A DNA stretch of 64,000 nucleotides, taken from positions 3,286,001 to 3,350,000 of the forward strand of contig NZ_CP067101.1 of the NCBI RefSeq assembly GCF_016616425.1. Direction: 5' to 3'. Positions 53,125 through 62,253 of this stretch are shown one piece after another; positions within the stretch are counted from its first letter, which is position 1, and each line of letters begins with the position of its first letter. Both the position numbers and the translations under genes were made by a program. The notes under the pieces were generated by a model. It was not told the DNA's origin, did no database searches, and saw only the letters and a program-made list of their open reading frames with translations. The DNA is from Bradyrhizobium diazoefficiens. GTDB lineage: Bacteria > Pseudomonadota > Alphaproteobacteria > Rhizobiales > Xanthobacteraceae.

Positions 53125-53718
53125 GCATTCCTCCACAGCGTACCAAATTCAGAAATGACCTTCTCGTTCGCGAAGCTTGCGCGGGCGCTATGACGGCGCT
53201 GGAGCATTGTGCCCGATGGGCGCGCTCGTTCCTGAGACCGTAGATGTAGCGATCCATCGTGACACGGCTGCGATGTCATCGCCGTTTTCGCGATAGGCGC
53301 GAAGCTGAATGCAGCCGAGCCGCCGCGCTCCACAATGATTCGGCAATGTTCGATCTCGGCGGCGCAGCCCAGTGCGTCCGCGTCCCTCGGCGGTGTCGTC
53401 GATGATTCGGGAAAGCATCTCCGAAATCGTGACCGGTCCGTCTCTGGAGGCAAAGATGCAATCGGGGGAACCGATGCGGCGGCTGGTCGCAGTCGCGTTA
53501 CCTTGATTCCGACAGACCCACCTTTATCTCCAGCAAGAACAATAATCCGGGCCCCTCTGGCGAGGACGCCGACGATGTCGGCAAACCTCGTGATGTCGGA
53601 TGACCTGTCCCGCGCGAATGCGATGGATCGGCCGATTGTCGGGCCTCTGTTCGTTCTCTCCGACCATTCGTCCCCATCGCAGCTCCGTGCGGCCATTTCG
53701 CGAGTTAAGGGAGCAACG
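53125..53718. other. Long gene-poor stretch, nothing recognised
   Basis: These 594 bases hold several overlapping long frames on both strands. None has a family match or clear ribosome site. A 76-codon minus-strand frame at 53188-53418 begins MLSRIIDDTAEGRGRTGLRR and would be the best candidate if something is coded here. Confidence 0.4.
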
Positions 53719-54183
53719 ATGTCTGACGCCAAATCCTCAATTCCGATCGAGATCACGAAACCGTCCGGCCTGAACGAGCAGGCCGCGGCTGCGCTGGTGA
53801 TCGTGGGTGCGCTGGTTGCGGTTGCCGACCGGCGCGTTTCGCCGGTCGAGCGCGACGAGGTGATCCGCTTCGTGAAAGATCGCATGCTGGCGCCGCACAT
53901 TTCGGATGAGCAACTCTATGCGATGTTCGATGCGCTCGCCGAACGGCTCGAGGAGCCGGATTTCGCCAATGTCGTAATCGATACGCTGCGGCCGGTTTCG
54001 AATCTGCCGCTCTCGCCTCATCTGATGGAGCTGTCGGAGCGCGTCGCTGCGGCGGACGAGGACGTCCATCCCCATGAAGTGCAAGCGATCAAATTGTTGC
54101 GCTTGCTGACGCTGGTGCTGCCGCGCGCGAAGCCGGTCGTGCCGAGTGCAGCGGGCGCCGAACGGCAGGCCGCCAAGGAGTAA
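53719..54183 (+). CDS. TerB-like tellurite-resistance-fold protein
   Basis: 154 residues from ATG 53719 (MSDAKSSIPIEITKPSGLNE). The helical core ALVIVGALVAVADRRVSPVERDEVIRFV and LSERVAAADEDVHPHEVQAIKLLRLLTL has the acidic D-x-E pairs of the TerB fold, which can bind metal. GGGAGCAACG precedes the start. It begins a run of four membrane-linked genes with 2-base, 4-base overlap and 34-base spacings, suggesting an operon. Confidence 0.78.
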   Translation: MSDAKSSIPIEITKPSGLNEQAAAALVIVGALVAVADRRVSPVERDEVIRFVKDRMLAPHISDEQLYAMFDALAERLEEPDFANVVIDTLRPVSNLPLSPHLMELSERVAAADEDVHPHEVQAIKLLRLLTLVLPRAKPVVPSAAGAERQAAKE

Positions 54184-54185
54184 GC

Positions 54186-54548
54186 ATGAGCACAGTTTCG
54201 GACGAGCGTGCGGCGAAAACCGAGGGCACCACCGGCCAGATGGCCGGGGGAGACCCGCGCCTCGACAAGCTCGTCCACCGCCTGCCGCCTCGCATGGCCG
54301 ACATCTTCACCTATCTGCTCAAGCCGTCCAGCCGCTGGGTGAGAATCCCCTCGGGCACGCTGCTCATCGTCGGCGGTGTGCTCTCATTCCTGCCGGTGCT
54401 CGGTCTCTGGATGCTGCCGCTCGGCCTCGCATTGCTTGCAGAAGACGTGCCCGCGCTGCGCTCCTCGCGCGCCAAGGTCCTGGATTGGATCGAGCGGAAG
54501 AAGCCGCATTGGCTCGATCCGGCGGCATCGAAAAATGATCGGACATGA
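54186..54548 (+). CDS. Small membrane protein in the TerB-TerC operon
   Basis: 120 residues. A polar N-terminus (1-50) is followed by a hydrophobic pair (about 53-83, SGTLLIVGGVLSFLPVLGLWMLPLGLALLAED) and a basic C-terminus with WIERKKPHWLDP. I know no characterised homologue. It starts 2 bases after the TerB-like stop and overlaps the TerC-like gene by 4 bases (ATGA), so it is likely part of one functional unit. Confidence 0.7.
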   Translation: MSTVSDERAAKTEGTTGQMAGGDPRLDKLVHRLPPRMADIFTYLLKPSSRWVRIPSGTLLIVGGVLSFLPVLGLWMLPLGLALLAEDVPALRSSRAKVLDWIERKKPHWLDPAASKNDRT

Positions 54549-55183
54549 CTGAATTCATCACTCCCGATGCGCTGACTGCGCTGCTTCAGGTCGTCCTGAT
54601 CGACCTCGTGCTCGCCGGCGATAACGCCGTCGTCATCGGCCTCGCCGCGGCGGGGTTGCCGGCCGAGCAGCGCCGCCGCGCCATCATCGTCGGCATCGCC
54701 GCCGCCACTGCGCTTCGCATCGTCTTCGCCGGCGTCGCGACCCAACTCCTGCAGGTCATCGGCCTGCTGCTCGCCGGCGGCGTGCTGCTACTCTGGGTGT
54801 GCTGGAAGATGTGGCGCGAACTGCGCGAACAGCCGACGCATTCGGAGCAGCTTGCGTTCGGCCATGGCGGCGGCGCAGATGCTGCGCCAGTGCAGCGAAA
54901 GACCTTCGGTCAGGCGGCAGTTCAGATCGTCGCCGCCGACGTCTCGATGTCGCTCGACAACGTGCTCGCGGTCGCGGGCGCCGCGCGCGAGCATCCCTAC
55001 ATCCTTGCCTTCGGCCTGTTGCTGTCGGTCGCGATGATGGGCGTCGCCGCCGATCTGCTCGGCCGCGTGCTCCAGAAGCAGCGCTGGATCGCCTATGTCG
55101 GCCTCGCCATCATCATTTACGTCGCCTTCGAGATGATCTATCGGGGCTCGCTCGAACTCGCCCCCGTCATCGCGAGTCTCTGA
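54545..55183 (+). CDS. TerC/YjbE family membrane protein
   Basis: 212 residues, seven helices, with LIDLVLAGDNAVVIGLAAAGLP and, in the second half, IVAADVSMSLDNVLAVAGAA. The DNA-V and DNVLAV acidic pairs inside the membrane define the TerC family; several members export manganese. A short His-rich loop (FGHGGGADAA) lies between the two halves. It overlaps the preceding gene by 4 bases. Metal efflux or membrane stress are the likely roles. Confidence 0.9.
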   Translation: MTEFITPDALTALLQVVLIDLVLAGDNAVVIGLAAAGLPAEQRRRAIIVGIAAATALRIVFAGVATQLLQVIGLLLAGGVLLLWVCWKMWRELREQPTHSEQLAFGHGGGADAAPVQRKTFGQAAVQIVAADVSMSLDNVLAVAGAAREHPYILAFGLLLSVAMMGVAADLLGRVLQKQRWIAYVGLAIIIYVAFEMIYRGSLELAPVIASL

Positions 55184-55217
55184 GGCGAGCGCTTCTGTCT
55201 GCAATCCGGAGTGATCA

Positions 55218-55802
55218 ATGACGTCTGAATCCAGAGCACCTTCGGCGCCCTCCGCGCCGCGACTGCAGATCGGCCCGTTTGCTCAACTCATCTTTGGCTC
55301 GCGCTGGCTGCAAGTTCCGCTCTATGTCGGTCTCATCGTCGCACAGGCCGTCTATGTGCTCCTGTTCCTGAAGGAGCTCTGGCATCTGGTCGCGCACTCG
55401 TTCGACGCCAGCGAGCAGCAGATCATGCTGGTGGTGCTCGGGCTGATCGACGTGGTCATGATCTCGAATCTGCTCGTGATGGTGATCGTCGGCGGCTACG
55501 AGACTTTCGTCTCGCGCTTGAATCTGAGTGGGCATCCCGACGAGCCGGAATGGCTCAGTCACGTCAATGCCAGCGTGCTCAAGATCAAGCTGGCGATGGC
55601 GATCATCGGCATTTCCTCGATCTCTCTGCTCAGGACCTTCATCGAGGCCGGAAATCTCGGCACCGAGCGCAGCAATTTCACCGAGACCGGCGTGATGTGG
55701 CAGGTCGTCATCCATCTGACCTTCATCATCTCCGCCGTCGGCATCGCCTGGGTCGATCGCCTCAGCGACGGCAGCCATCGCAAGGCAGCCAGTCACGGCT
55801 GA
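55218..55802 (+). CDS. YqhA/TIGR00645 (UPF0114) membrane protein
   Basis: 194 residues with four helices (about 38-58, 78-98, 120-140, 158-180). [39 protein letters not shown] and [14 protein letters not shown] are standard for the family. Function unknown. It follows the TerC-like gene by 34 bases and probably shares its transcript. Confidence 0.9.
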   Translation: MTSESRAPSAPSAPRLQIGPFAQLIFGSRWLQVPLYVGLIVAQAVYVLLFLKELWHLVAHSFDASEQQIMLVVLGLIDVVMISNLLVMVIVGGYETFVSRLNLSGHPDEPEWLSHVNASVLKIKLAMAIIGISSISLLRTFIEAGNLGTERSNFTETGVMWQVVIHLTFIISAVGIAWVDRLSDGSHRKAASHG

Positions 55803-56006
55803 TGAACCTGGCCGGCTGAGACCTCCCGAGCGGCCAGGCCTGGAGCCCGCCCGATCGTCCGGTCCGGCGGGCTCTCTTGTCGAGATCGATAAAATGGTCT
55901 GCATTCCGCTCAGCGGCGGCAAACCCTGCGGACAAGACGCATGGCGCTTTAAACCAAGCCTTTGGAACCGATCGGCATCCTTCCCGCAAAACTGTGGGGC
56001 ATCAAC

Positions 56007-56270
56007 ATGTCAGTTCTCAAGGAGGTCGTCGCAGCGGTCGCGGGAGTCTATGCGCTGCTGCTCGCCTGTGACGCATTGTTCGGGGTCGGTGAGGCCCGCT
56101 TCGACGATGCCTATTACCGCGCCAGCTTCTACGCGCCGCGGCCGAAGGAATTCCGCTTTGCGAGCAACACGCCGCCAGCGGTCCGCGTCAGCGATGCGTT
56201 TGCGCAGTTCGCGCCGGGTGAAGCCAAGCCCAACAGGCGCTACTCGTCGCTGATGACGATCATGCGCTGA
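56007..56270 (+). CDS. Small exported or membrane-anchored protein of unknown function
   Basis: 87 residues: MSVLKEVVAAVAGVYALLLA then CDALFGVGEARFDDAYYRAS. One N-terminal hydrophobic segment (about 7-26) serves as signal or anchor, and the rest is polar. ATG 56007 is the first Met in the frame; a TTG at 55962 is less likely. Not recognised. Confidence 0.6.
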   Translation: MSVLKEVVAAVAGVYALLLACDALFGVGEARFDDAYYRASFYAPRPKEFRFASNTPPAVRVSDAFAQFAPGEAKPNRRYSSLMTIMR

Positions 56271-56272
56271 CG

Positions 56273-56491
56273 TCACTCATCCTGGATCGGTAGGTCGGGA
56301 CCGCGCAGCCCCGATGCGCGAGGTAGGAAGCGAAGCCGCTGTAGTTTTCGCGGGACGGCGGTCGCGGAGTTGATCAGGACCGCATGGCGTTTGGTGCCGC
56401 GCCGCAGGAACAGGGTGCCGGTCAGCACATACCCGTCGGTCGCCGGGAAGCTGATCTCGTCGATGAAGACGTCGTCCGGTGCCACGTCCAT
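56273..56491 (-). pseudogene. Alpha/beta-hydrolase remnant, frameshifted and truncated
   Basis: The first 50 residues (MDVAPDDVFIDEISFPATDG, YVLTGTLFLRRGT, HAVLINSATAVPRK) look like the start of an alpha/beta hydrolase. After RK the frame leaves the family. A +1 shift restores NYSGFASYLAHRGCAVPTYRS, which matches the next strand and helix of the fold. That also ends within a few codons, so most of the catalytic domain is missing. Confidence 0.7.
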
Positions 56492-56673
56492 GAGCAGAAG
56501 GCGTCCTCGCCAGTTTCCTCGTCATTTCCCAGCAAATGCGAATTTGGCTTTCGCCGCAAGGGTTTGCAGTGCCGAACGGATTTACAACTGGCGGGGCGGG
56601 GCCAGCCTGTGTATAACGCGGCCCTCGCAACCCACAGATCAGGTTGTGCTTTTTGCTTCACGGAGAGATTGCG

Positions 56674-58062
56674 ATGTCCGAGCGGTGGACGCCCGAGTCC
56701 TGGCGCAGCAAGCCGGTGCTACAGGTGCCCGACTATCCCGACGCCAAAGCTTTGGCTGACGTCGAGGCGCAGCTTGCGACCTTTCCGCCGCTGGTGTTCG
56801 CGGGCGAGGCGCGCAACCTGAAGAAGGCGCTGGCCCGCGTTGCCGCCGGCGAGGCCTTCCTGCTCCAGGGCGGCGACTGCGCCGAGAGCTTTGCCGAGCA
56901 CGGCGCCAACAACATTCGCGATTTCTTCCGCGTGTTGCTGCAGATGGCGGTGGTGCTGACCTATGCCGGCGCGGTGCCGGTGGTGAAGGTCGGCCGCATC
57001 GCCGGCCAGTTCGCAAAACCGCGGTCGTCGCCGACCGAGAAAATTGATGGCGTCGAGCTGCCGAGCTATCGCGGCGACATCGTCAACGACATCGCCTTCA
57101 CCAAGGAAGCGCGCGTGCCGGATCCGCAGCGCCAGCTGATGGCCTATCGCCAGTCGGCCGCGACGCTGAACCTGCTCCGCGCCTTCGCCACCGGCGGCTT
57201 CGCCAATCTCGGCAGCGTACATCAGTGGATGCTCGGCTTCCTGAAGGATAGTCCGCAGTCCCGCCGTTACAAGGAGCTGGCCGACCGCATCTCGGACGCG
57301 CTCAACTTCATGCGCGCCTGCGGCCTCGATCTCGAGAGCCATCCGGAGCTGCGCGCGACCGATTTCTACACCAGCCACGAAGCACTGCTGCTCGGCTACG
57401 AGCAGGCCATGACCCGGGTCGATTCCACCACCGGCGACTGGTACGCGACCTCGGGCCACATGATCTGGATCGGCGATCGCACCCGCCAGCTCGATCATGG
57501 CCATATCGAGTATTTCCGCGGCATCAAGAACCCGATCGGGTTGAAGTGCGGCCCGTCGCTCAAGCCGGACGAGCTGCTGAAGCTGATCGACGTGCTCAAT
57601 CCCGATAACGAGCCGGGCCGGTTGACGCTGATCGGCCGCTTCGGCTCCGACAAGGTCGGCGAGCACCTGCCGAACATGATCCGCGCCGTGAAGCGCGAGG
57701 GCCGGGTGGTGGTCTGGTCGTGCGATCCCATGCACGGCAACACCATCACCTCGACGTCGGGCTACAAGACCCGGCCGTTCGATCGTATCCTGTCCGAAGT
57801 GAAATCGTTCTTCGCGATCCATGCCGCCGAAGGCACCCATGCCGGCGGCGTGCATCTGGAAATGACCGGCCAGGACGTCACCGAATGCCTCGGCGGTGCC
57901 CGCGCGATCACGGACGAGGATCTCAACGACCGCTATCACACGGTCTGCGATCCCCGTCTCAATGCAGAGCAATCCATCGACATGGCCTTCCTGATCGCGG
58001 AACTCCTCAAGCAGGAGCGCGCCGGCAAGCCCAAGCCGATGCCGATCGCAGCGGGGCTCTAA
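56674..58062 (+). CDS. aroG: Type II DAHP synthase (first shikimate step)
   Basis: 462 residues joining phosphoenolpyruvate and erythrose 4-phosphate. Features are [88 protein letters not shown] and [19 protein letters not shown]: the class II (plant-like) signature. ATG 56674 with CGGAGAG upstream; an in-frame extension to 56644 is not conserved-looking. It starts the aroG-dgkA-nadE plus-strand run. Confidence 0.95.
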   Translation: MSERWTPESWRSKPVLQVPDYPDAKALADVEAQLATFPPLVFAGEARNLKKALARVAAGEAFLLQGGDCAESFAEHGANNIRDFFRVLLQMAVVLTYAGAVPVVKVGRIAGQFAKPRSSPTEKIDGVELPSYRGDIVNDIAFTKEARVPDPQRQLMAYRQSAATLNLLRAFATGGFANLGSVHQWMLGFLKDSPQSRRYKELADRISDALNFMRACGLDLESHPELRATDFYTSHEALLLGYEQAMTRVDSTTGDWYATSGHMIWIGDRTRQLDHGHIEYFRGIKNPIGLKCGPSLKPDELLKLIDVLNPDNEPGRLTLIGRFGSDKVGEHLPNMIRAVKREGRVVVWSCDPMHGNTITSTSGYKTRPFDRILSEVKSFFAIHAAEGTHAGGVHLEMTGQDVTECLGGARAITDEDLNDRYHTVCDPRLNAEQSIDMAFLIAELLKQERAGKPKPMPIAAGL

Positions 58063-58066
58063 CACC

Positions 58067-58420
58067 TTGCTGCGGATCTGGAAGGCCACGATCAATTCCC
58101 GTAACGGTCTGGCCTTTGCATTTCGATCGGAGCAGGCCGTCCGTGAGGAGATCTTTGCGCTCGTGGTGTCGGTACCGCTCGCCTGGTTCATCAGCGCGAC
58201 CGCGATGCGGGCCGTCGAGCTGGTTTGTGCCGTCGCCTTCGTGCTGGTCGTCGAGCTGCTCAACACCGCGATCGAAAAGCTCGCCGACCGCCTGACCATG
58301 GATCACGACAAGCAGATCGGCCGGGTCAAGGACATGGGCTCGGCGGCGGTCGGCGTGGCGCTGTTGATGGCCGGCGCGTTCTGGATCTTTGCCATCGTCG
58401 AGCGGTTGGGTTTCGTCTGA
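58067..58420 (+). CDS. dgkA: Diacylglycerol kinase (DgkA, integral membrane)
   Basis: 117 residues with three helices (about 31-48, 50-66, 94-113). Motifs: FRSEQAVREEIFAL and VELLNTAIEKLADRLTMDHDKQIGRVKDMGSAAV, the active-site strip of the family. It phosphorylates diacylglycerol for phospholipid recycling. TTG 58067 is the only suitable start, 4 bases after the aroG stop, so translation is likely coupled. Confidence 0.93.
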   Translation: MLRIWKATINSRNGLAFAFRSEQAVREEIFALVVSVPLAWFISATAMRAVELVCAVAFVLVVELLNTAIEKLADRLTMDHDKQIGRVKDMGSAAVGVALLMAGAFWIFAIVERLGFV

Positions 58421-58441
58421 CGAGGATCGAATAAGGGTGCC

Positions 58442-60199
58442 ATGACCGAACGTCTCAATGCATTTGCGGTCACGCTCGCCCAACTCAATCCGACCGTGGG
58501 CGACATCGAGGGCAATGCTACCAAGGTACGCTCGGCGCGCGCGCGAGCTAGCGCCGACGGCGCTGATCTCGTGCTGTTTCCGGAATTGTTCATCGCCGGC
58601 TATCCGCCGGAAGACCTCGTGCAGAAGCCGGCCTTCCAGGCGGCATGCCGCGCTGCGATCGAAGCGCTGGCGCGCGAGACCGCCGATGACGGCCCGGCAA
58701 TGCTGGTCGGTACGCCCTGGGTCGAGGAGGGCAAGCTCTACAACGCCTGCGCGCTGCTCGACGGCGGCCGCATCGCGAGCTTGCGCTTCAAATGCAATCT
58801 GCCGAACTACGGCGTGTTCGACGAGAAGCGGCTGTTTGCGCGCGGTCCTGCCGCTGGTCCCGTAACCGTGCGCGGCGTACGCATCGGCGTGCCGATCTGC
58901 GAGGACATCTGGCTGGAAGAATCCGAGAACTACGAGAACGTGGTCGAGACGCTGGCCGAGACCGGGGCCGAGATCATCCTGGTGCCGAACGGTTCTCCCT
59001 ATGCTCGCGACAAGAACGACGTGCGCCTGTCGGTCGCGGTCGCGCGCGTCACCGAGAGCGGGCTGCCGCTGGTCTATCTCAACCAGGTTTGCGGCCAGGA
59101 CGAACTGGTGTTCGACGGCGCCTCTTTCGCGCTGAATGGCGATCTCTCGCTCGCGGCGCAGCTGCCGGCGTTCGAGGAAAACATCACCACGCTGCACTTC
59201 ACCAGAAACGGCGACGACTGGCGCTGCACGGGGCCGGTCGCGGAGCAGCCGGAGGGCGACAAGGCCGACTACGCGGCCTGCGTGCTGGGTCTGCGCGATT
59301 ATGTTGCCAAGAACGGCTTTCCCGGCGTGCTGCTCGGCATCTCCGGCGGCATCGATTCAGCGCTGTGTGCAGCCATTGCGGTCGATGCGCTCGGCGCCGA
59401 CCAGGTGCATGGCGTGATGCTGCCGTATCGCTACACCGCATCGCATTCGATTGCGGACGCCGGCGAGCTCGCCGGCCATCTCGGCATCCGCTACGAGGTC
59501 TTGCCGATCGCGGAAGCCGTGAGCGGGTTCGAGACCATCCTCTCGGGCCTGTTCAAGAATCTGCCGCCAGATATCACCGAGGAAAACCTCCAGGCCCGCA
59601 CCCGCGGCACGCTGCTGATGGCGATCTCCAACAAGACCGGCCTGATGGTGGTGACAACAGGTAACAAGTCGGAAATGTCAGTCGGCTACGCCACGCTCTA
59701 TGGCGACATGAACGGCGGCTTCAACCCGATCAAGGACATCTACAAGACCCAGGTGTTTCGGCTGGCAGGCTTGCGCAATTCCTGGAAGCCCGATGGCGCG
59801 CTCGGGCCGGCAGGCGAGGTCATTCCGCCCGACATCATCGCGCGTCCGCCGACCGCGGAATTGCGCGAGAACCAGACCGATCAGGATTCGTTGCCGCCTT
59901 ACGACGTGCTCGATACCATCCTGGAGCGTCTGGTCGAACGTGAGGAGCCGCTGGATCAGATCATTGCCGCCGGCTTCGACCGCGAGACGGTCACGCGCAT
60001 CGATCATCTCCTCAACGTCGCCGAATACAAGCGCCGTCAGGCCGCGCCCGGCGTGAAGGTGACTCCCAGGAATTTCGGCCGCGACCGCCGCTATCCCATC
60101 ACCAACCGTTTTCGCGACAAGGGCGAGCCGTTGGCTGCGCCCGACGAGGCGCTGGTGTCGCGCGGGAGCAAGGCCTCGATCGACGCATTTGAGGGGTAG
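58442..60199 (+). CDS. nadE: Glutamine-dependent NAD+ synthetase
   Basis: 585 residues with two domains. Nitrilase-type glutaminase (residues about 1-260): Glu in LFPELFIAGYPPEDL, Lys in LRFKCNLPNYG, Cys in IGVPICEDIWLEE. Synthetase domain: P-loop LLGISGGIDSALCAAIA, VVTTGNKSEMSVGYATLYGDMNGGFNPIKDIYKTQVF. It converts deamido-NAD+ to NAD+ with ammonia from glutamine. Length fits the two-domain form. It lies 21 bases after dgkA. Confidence 0.96.
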   Translation: MTERLNAFAVTLAQLNPTVGDIEGNATKVRSARARASADGADLVLFPELFIAGYPPEDLVQKPAFQAACRAAIEALARETADDGPAMLVGTPWVEEGKLYNACALLDGGRIASLRFKCNLPNYGVFDEKRLFARGPAAGPVTVRGVRIGVPICEDIWLEESENYENVVETLAETGAEIILVPNGSPYARDKNDVRLSVAVARVTESGLPLVYLNQVCGQDELVFDGASFALNGDLSLAAQLPAFEENITTLHFTRNGDDWRCTGPVAEQPEGDKADYAACVLGLRDYVAKNGFPGVLLGISGGIDSALCAAIAVDALGADQVHGVMLPYRYTASHSIADAGELAGHLGIRYEVLPIAEAVSGFETILSGLFKNLPPDITEENLQARTRGTLLMAISNKTGLMVVTTGNKSEMSVGYATLYGDMNGGFNPIKDIYKTQVFRLAGLRNSWKPDGALGPAGEVIPPDIIARPPTAELRENQTDQDSLPPYDVLDTILERLVEREEPLDQIIAAGFDRETVTRIDHLLNVAEYKRRQAAPGVKVTPRNFGRDRRYPITNRFRDKGEPLAAPDEALVSRGSKASIDAFEG

Positions 60200-60218
60200 G
60201 AGCGAAGCGGGCCGCGCC

Positions 60219-60319
60219 GTCATCATCCGCGAAGGCGGATGATCCAGTACGCCGCGGCGGACATCGTGAAAACCAATCCTCGCCGCGGAGTACTGGATGC
60301 CCGCCTTCGCGGGCATGAC
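60219..60319. repeat. Large imperfect palindrome between convergent genes
   Basis: Left arm 60219-60259 and right arm 60281-60319 pair over roughly 40 bases. Each arm contains its own small hairpin (CATCCGC/GCGGATG on the left, GCCCGC/GCGGGC on the right). The core CCAGTACGCCGCGGCG / CGCCGCGGAGTACTGG is known to me as a dispersed repeat in Rhizobiales. It sits between nadE and the convergent DUF2865 gene and may act as a bidirectional terminator. Confidence 0.75.
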
Positions 60320-60337
60320 AGTTGGGTTTGTAGCTAA

Positions 60338-61516
60338 CTACTTCTGCTGCTGCGGCAGGAACGTGGGGCCGACCGAGCGGATCGGCTTGTTCTCGGAGTT
60401 GGTGCCAGCGCCGGTATCTGCCGGCGGAGGCGCAGCCGGTGCGGCCGCCGTCGTCGGCGCGGGAACTGCGCCCTTCCTGGCATTCGCAGGCGTGCCCCTG
60501 TTGAGCCGCTGCTGCTGCATCTTCTTGGCGCTCTCCTCGGTGACGATGATATCGCCCTGCTGCTCCGCTGCCGCCTTGTCGTCAGCCGATTTCAGTGCGT
60601 CCGCCCAGGTCTGTCCTGCGGCCTTGCAGGAGCAGGACGGGTTGAATTCGGTGCGGAATTTGAAAGCGGTTGGCAGCGCCGTGTAGGGCTGGCCGCTGAT
60701 CGAGACCGCGGAGTTCATGTCTTCGCCGGGATTGCGGTGAGCGTAGAGCACGGCTTCCGCGGCCGGGCACAGCGCCTTGCAGGTCTTTTCGTCGTCGGGG
60801 AAGCGCGCCGGCACCGTCGCAAACGAGATCGGGAAATAGGCTCCGTCGCAGGTCCGCACGCATACAGTGCGGTAGGTGCCGGATTGCGGGCCGAGATCGG
60901 AGGGCGGCACGGCTTGTGGATTGCCCGCGTTGTTGCCGCCGAACAGATTGCTGAGGAAGTTGCCGGCGCCCTGCGACTGCGCGGCGTTGGCATATTGCGG
61001 GCCGCAATTGTTCTGCGCCAGCGCAATCAGCACCGAGCGGCGCTGGTTGTCGCGCTCGGGGCTGAAGCCGCCGGGACCGTTCGAACGCAAGCGCTCGAGA
61101 TTGGCGGTGATCTGGTCGAGATTGGCGCGCATCTGCTGGATCTGGGTGTTGACCGGGCCGCATTGCGCCGACCGGCCGTTGAACAGCGAGAAGAAGCCGG
61201 AGGAATCGCAGCCCATGCGCTTGGCCTGCATCGTGACGCGGTCGAGCTCGGCCTGCTGACGGTTCTGGGAATCCTGGTAGCGGCGGATCTGGTCGTCACG
61301 CGCGGGGTCACCGCCGCCGCCCCGGTCCAGCGCGGCGAGCTGGCCTTCCAGCCGCACACACATCGGATTCGGCCCGGGTCCGTTTTGGCCGGGCTGAGGC
61401 GGCGGCCCGGCCTGCGCGAAAGCGCCGGTGACGAGCACGGCGGTGCTCAAGAGCACGGTGCAGGCAAGGAGAAAGCGAGCGCGGGAGAGAGACAAAAATT
61501 CAGGCATGTCCGCCAT
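60338..61516 (-). CDS. DUF2865 exported protein
   Basis: 392 residues from ATG 61516 (MADMPEFLSLSRARF); ATG 61507 is also possible. A signal peptide (LLACTVLLSTAVLVTGAFAQ) is followed by a helical region with repeated Gln/Arg heptads (about 60-150), then a Cys-rich domain: VCVRTCDGAYFPISF, CKALCPAAEAVLYAH and FNPSCSCKAAGQTWADAL, the DUF2865 core. The C-terminus is Pro/Ala rich and low complexity. Periplasmic; function unknown. Confidence 0.83.
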   Translation of the reverse strand: MADMPEFLSLSRARFLLACTVLLSTAVLVTGAFAQAGPPPQPGQNGPGPNPMCVRLEGQLAALDRGGGGDPARDDQIRRYQDSQNRQQAELDRVTMQAKRMGCDSSGFFSLFNGRSAQCGPVNTQIQQMRANLDQITANLERLRSNGPGGFSPERDNQRRSVLIALAQNNCGPQYANAAQSQGAGNFLSNLFGGNNAGNPQAVPPSDLGPQSGTYRTVCVRTCDGAYFPISFATVPARFPDDEKTCKALCPAAEAVLYAHRNPGEDMNSAVSISGQPYTALPTAFKFRTEFNPSCSCKAAGQTWADALKSADDKAAAEQQGDIIVTEESAKKMQQQRLNRGTPANARKGAVPAPTTAAAPAAPPPADTGAGTNSENKPIRSVGPTFLPQQQK

Positions 61517-61659
61517 TCTAGCGAGGTCACGGCCCACTGTGACTTTTTCAGTGACTTGGGCGGCTGAAGCGCGCCCTCCCAATAGCCGCTTCCTGCGGCA
61601 TCGTCACGTCGTTTCGGGGCCAAGGGACCGGGCCTAAGCTGCGCCAGCTCCGAGGGAAT

Positions 61660-61965
61660 TCAGCGCTGACAGGTGATTGCGACATATTCGTCGCAACGGC
61701 CATGGGAGCAATTTGTGCCGGTTTTGGGGACAGAGCCGGTAATTTCGTCGGGATCGACCCTGCGATAGCTTGATGCCTGGGCAAAATCTCGTGACTGGCA
61801 GTAGGTGCGCGCGACGGAGGCGCCGCATTTGTCGCCCTTGGCCAGGCACTGATTGACCCCGTAGCCGTGCATCTGGTTGGCAATAATGAAGACGCGGGTT
61901 TCGGCGAAGGCGCTGGATGCCGCCAAGATGAAAGCGCCGGAAATGAGCGCGGGCAGGAATCGCAT
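61660..61965 (-). CDS. Small secreted six-cysteine protein
   Basis: 101 residues with a signal peptide (MRFLPALISGAFILAASSAF, cleaved near AFAET). The mature part has six Cys (QC, KC, YC, NC, RC, TC) that could form three disulfides, within GYGVNQCLAKGDKCGASVARTYC. Not assigned to a named family. The final ITCQR places a Cys three residues from the end. Confidence 0.72.
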   Translation of the reverse strand: MRFLPALISGAFILAASSAFAETRVFIIANQMHGYGVNQCLAKGDKCGASVARTYCQSRDFAQASSYRRVDPDEITGSVPKTGTNCSHGRCDEYVAITCQR

Positions 61966-62253
61966 GAAAAGACACCGGGGCAAAAAGGGGAACTGCCGGT
62001 TCCAGAATGGGCTCAAATGGTTAGGGGATCATGAACCATCATGACGAGCCCGCGCGCTGCAGAGCCAAAAACCGCCCTTTCGCGGCTCTCTTGACGCGGG
62101 GGCATCTCATAGCCCATATGTTCCGCATGAACGGTCTCCTCGCCATTTGTGCCATTTGCCGCGAAATTATGAGCTAGCGATTCGCTGGCTGGAGCCGTCT
62201 TTTCTCAAAAATGTTGAGAGCCCTGGACGCCCGGCCGCAAGGGATGGGTTGTC

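Noticed and set aside
53121..53900. 259-codon minus-strand frame over the gene-poor stretch
   Set aside because: It runs antisense into the TerB-like gene and lacks motifs or a ribosome site.
62090..62130. Possible promoter TTGACG...TATGTT before cysS
   Set aside because: The spacer is about 20 bases, too long for a normal sigma-70 promoter.
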